This document shows positions 30,795-32,704 of a stretch of DNA of 32,704 bases, piece after piece. The position numbers and the translations under genes are program-made. The notes beneath the pieces were generated by a model. That model had not been told where the DNA came from, ran no database searches, and was given only the letters and a program-made list of their open reading frames with translations. The number at the start of each line of letters is the position of its first letter. Position 1 is the first letter of the stretch. Source of the DNA: Bacilli bacterium (GTDB taxonomy: Bacteria; Bacillota_I; Bacilli_A; RFN20; CAG-826); assembly GCA_017651565.1 (NCBI GenBank), contig JAGCCQ010000001.1, positions 1 to 32,704 of the forward strand, in the 5' to 3' direction.

Positions 30795-32510
30795 CTAATT
30801 ATTAATTTTTCTTAATCTAGCAATTTTAGTTTTTTCGATAGGGAGAATCATCTCACTACTTGGTGAAATGTCATCTCCGGAAAGGAATGTACATCCTGAT
30901 TTAACAAATAAGTCAATAGATGACCACCCATCTAAATCGTTAATAATGATGGGTCGCTTATATTGCAATAAAGATTCAATTAAGAACTTATTGGATAATC
31001 TAACTCTACTACTGTCTCTAATCTTAGATGCCATCGCAGAGCCGATAACGAAATAATTAAACACACTATAGAAGTCATTTTCAAGTAAAGTATTCTCATC
31101 TTTCAATAAAAGTGCAATTTCATAGCCTAAATCTATTAATTCTTTAAGTTGAGATGAGAGTAAATCGATAGAGAACGCATTAGCGTTAACTTCAGATTCT
31201 TCAAACATTAAAACTAAGTTAGCTTCGTTTGAGTGAGCAATGTTAGAAAGAACCATACCAAGATGATCTAAATCTACTAATGAGATTTGGATAAATAATC
31301 TAGCTCTATCTGACGGTCTTTCAAAATAGAATTTGGAAACGAATTGTTGAATAATCTTAGAAAGTAATTCTTTGTTTCTATCGACTTTGTTGATGTATCT
31401 TGCAATATCAAAATAGTTTTCGAAGTTAGTTTCTAAGACTCTAACATTACTAAAGTAGCCAATAATTTGTTCAGTGTTAATGTTGATGATTGGCCTATAT
31501 AAAAGTCTTAAGCAGTCATTGTTAAATACCTTATCAACCAATGTTTTATCAAATGTTTGTAAGCTTTCAGCACCACCGTTAGAAATAACATATGGTAATT
31601 CACTAATTTTAGCGGACTCAGCGGCTTGACTTGCCTTAACTAATGATTCAGCAATTGTGCGAGCTAAAAGCAAGTTAATCGCGCCAATTGAGACACCATG
31701 AGTATCATCAAAGCTCTTAGTCTTTAACCAAATTTGAATCCTCTTGTACATTTCTTCAGCGATCTTTTTAGCTGATTCGTCATTATCAGCTTTAAAGTCG
31801 AATAAATAGATTTGCTCATCATATTCATCAAAAACGTATCTATTCTTTTCCTCGGCAGCGTATGCATAGATTTCATTTTTAAGCCTATAAAGAACGCTCT
31901 TTTCGACAGATGCATCATGAATAACATCATTGTTTCTATAGAAGAATTTAACTGAAAAAACGTAGCCTACTCTATTCTTTAAAGCGCTATAGATTGATTC
32001 AATTTGACTTCTTTTGATAATTGCGTATTCTTCGTTATTATTTCTTTTTCTTCCTTGAGAAGGATTTATATTGCTTAATTGTTGACCTTCAAGATAGACT
32101 CTTCGAGTCTCTTCGTTAAAAGCTACCGCTCTTAAAAGAAAGAAGAATCCTTCAGTGTTTTTATTAACAAGTTCTGTCTCCATATATTTCTCAGTGAAAT
32201 CAAAGTTTTTACCAAGTTCATCAAGCCATAACTTTAAACGCATTGTGTCTTTCTTATGAAGAAGTTCATAGAAAGCTTCTAATGAAATGGTTCTATGTCT
32301 AGAAAAGTCTCTTTTATTGAAATAAACAACACGATTACTTTTTAAATCTACTTCAATACCATAAGTAGCATTTAACTCATCTTTTTTCTTACGTTCAAAA
32401 TATCTCTGTCCAACATATGTGATAATTGTAGAAACTAACAATAATATGACAGCGAGACCGAATATTATTACAAATGTAAACGCAGTTGGGTTATTTCTGA
32501 TCCATTCCAT
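30795..32510 (-). CDS. Membrane-anchored protein with degenerate GGDEF and EAL-like domains (571 aa)
   Basis: One transmembrane helix at about 10-35 is followed by a possible degenerate PAS-like segment (DLKSNRVVYFNKRDF), a region with the layout of a GGDEF domain (KNRVGYVFSVKFFYR ... THGVSIGAINLL) in which the GGDEF active-site motif is missing, and an EAL-like domain (LRLLYRPIININTEQIIGYFSNVRVLE ... FIQISLVDL ... ELIDLGYEIALLLKD). Where active EAL proteins read GYEALLR, this one reads GYFSNVR, so cyclic-di-GMP synthesis and breakdown are both unlikely. It may be a sensor or scaffold. The start has a TATAAT box 9 nt upstream and no ribosome site. It is co-directional with proS, 12 bp away. 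Confidence 0.7.
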   Translation of the reverse strand: MEWIRNNPTAFTFVIIFGLAVILLLVSTIITYVGQRYFERKKKDELNATYGIEVDLKSNRVVYFNKRDFSRHRTISLEAFYELLHKKDTMRLKLWLDELGKNFDFTEKYMETELVNKNTEGFFFLLRAVAFNEETRRVYLEGQQLSNINPSQGRKRNNNEEYAIIKRSQIESIYSALKNRVGYVFSVKFFYRNNDVIHDASVEKSVLYRLKNEIYAYAAEEKNRYVFDEYDEQIYLFDFKADNDESAKKIAEEMYKRIQIWLKTKSFDDTHGVSIGAINLLLARTIAESLVKASQAAESAKISELPYVISNGGAESLQTFDKTLVDKVFNNDCLRLLYRPIININTEQIIGYFSNVRVLETNFENYFDIARYINKVDRNKELLSKIIQQFVSKFYFERPSDRARLFIQISLVDLDHLGMVLSNIAHSNEANLVLMFEESEVNANAFSIDLLSSQLKELIDLGYEIALLLKDENTLLENDFYSVFNYFVIGSAMASKIRDSSRVRLSNKFLIESLLQYKRPIIINDLDGWSSIDLFVKSGCTFLSGDDISPSSEMILPIEKTKIARLRKINN

Positions 32511-32519
32511 ACATGTACA

Positions 32520-32548
32520 ATTATACTTTCATAATTGAAATTTGACTA
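32520..32548 (-). promoter_or_regulatory. Promoter of the GGDEF-EAL-like / proS operon (near-leaderless)
   Basis: TAGTCA (32543-32548), a 17-bp spacer and TATAAT (32520-32525) on the minus strand. Only 9 nt separate the -10 box from the ATG at 32510. Confidence 0.6.
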
Positions 32549-32594
32549 TAAAAGTCTAAATTTCCCTCTTTAAAGATGCTTTTAACATTATTTT

Positions 32595-32603
32595 TGCTAT
32601 AAT
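32595..32603 (+). promoter_or_regulatory. Extended -10 promoter of tRNA-Ser(CGA)
   Basis: TGCTATAAT lies 10 nt before the first base of the tRNA, an extended -10 element with no clear -35 partner. Confidence 0.65.
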
Positions 32604-32613
32604 ATAACGAGCC

Positions 32614-32703
32614 GGAGGAATACCCAAGTGGTCGAAGGGGGCGGTTTCGAAAACCGTTAGGGCGTTATGCGTCGCTAGAGTTCGAATCTCTATTCCTCCG
32701 CCA
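32614..32703 (+). tRNA. tRNA-Ser (anticodon CGA)
   Basis: A 90-nt class II tRNA with CCA encoded at 32701-32703. The acceptor stem GGAGGAA pairs with TTCCTCC, discriminator G; the anticodon stem GCGGT/ACCGT encloses loop TTCGAAA with anticodon CGA; the T arm contains GTTCGAATC. The long variable arm (TAGGGCGTTATGCGTCGCT) is typical of serine. It decodes UCG, a rare codon in so A/T-rich a genome. Confidence 0.95.
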
Positions 32704-32704
32704 A

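Noticed and set aside
1..32704. Mycoplasma-type code with TGA as Trp
   Set aside because: Trp is encoded by TGG wherever checked, and hflX ends at a TGA at the normal family length.

Overview
The window looks like a low-GC Gram-positive chromosome segment, most like an uncultured gut-type member of the Bacilli or a Mollicutes relative (Erysipelotrichales / RF39 / RFN20-like). Reasons: strong A/T bias, an archaeal/eukaryotic-type prolyl-tRNA synthetase, lipoproteins with InlB-type B repeats, a GGGtGRT protein beside an IscU-like scaffold, and mostly AAGGAG-type ribosome sites. TGG is used for Trp and hflX ends in TGA, so the genetic code looks standard. This placement is inference from family content; no 16S gene is present.

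Layout. 1-2894: a truncated membrane protein and two surface lipoproteins on the minus strand. 3031-4743: two-gene Fe-S scaffold / GGGtGRT operon. 4871-5410 (+): guanylate kinase-like gene. 5398-9834 (-): a compact run of two CNNM/CorC-like membrane proteins, a short-chain dehydrogenase and HflX. 9991-10812 (+): RluA-type pseudouridine synthase, abutting glmS (10813-12591, -). 12691-14675 (-): NatAB-like ABC exporter. 14983-18372 (-): a 1129-residue lipoprotein in which I recognise a barnase-type ribonuclease domain. 18488-19517 (-): two GNAT acetyltransferases. 19617-21696 (+): a secreted protein and an Ig-like lipoprotein, with a probable small RNA on the minus strand between them. 21761-22987 (-): a C39/papain-like protein with a 120-residue partner. 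Then tRNA-Ser(GCU), a secreted glycine-tract protein, a giant MacB-like ABC protein, a Bro-N antirepressor-like gene with a 30-bp palindromic operator, proS plus a degenerate GGDEF-EAL-like protein, and tRNA-Ser(CGA) at the right end.

How it fits together. Housekeeping genes (hflX, rluA, glmS, proS, gmk-like, tRNAs) alternate with cell-surface cargo (five secreted or lipid-anchored proteins and two ABC transporters), as in a host-associated bacterium with a large, variable surface proteome. Several genes (gmk-like, rluA, natA, the Ig-like lipoprotein, the MacB-like gene, the GGDEF-EAL-like gene) have a -10 box only 9-13 nt before ATG and no ribosome site, suggesting leaderless mRNAs. The most novel candidates are (i) a roughly 160-nt structured RNA with C-rich loops complementary to G-rich ribosome sites of nearby lipoprotein genes, (ii) a cell-surface barnase-like RNase with no visible barstar, and (iii) the C39-like / 120-residue gene pair. 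No CRISPR, transposase or prophage module is visible.
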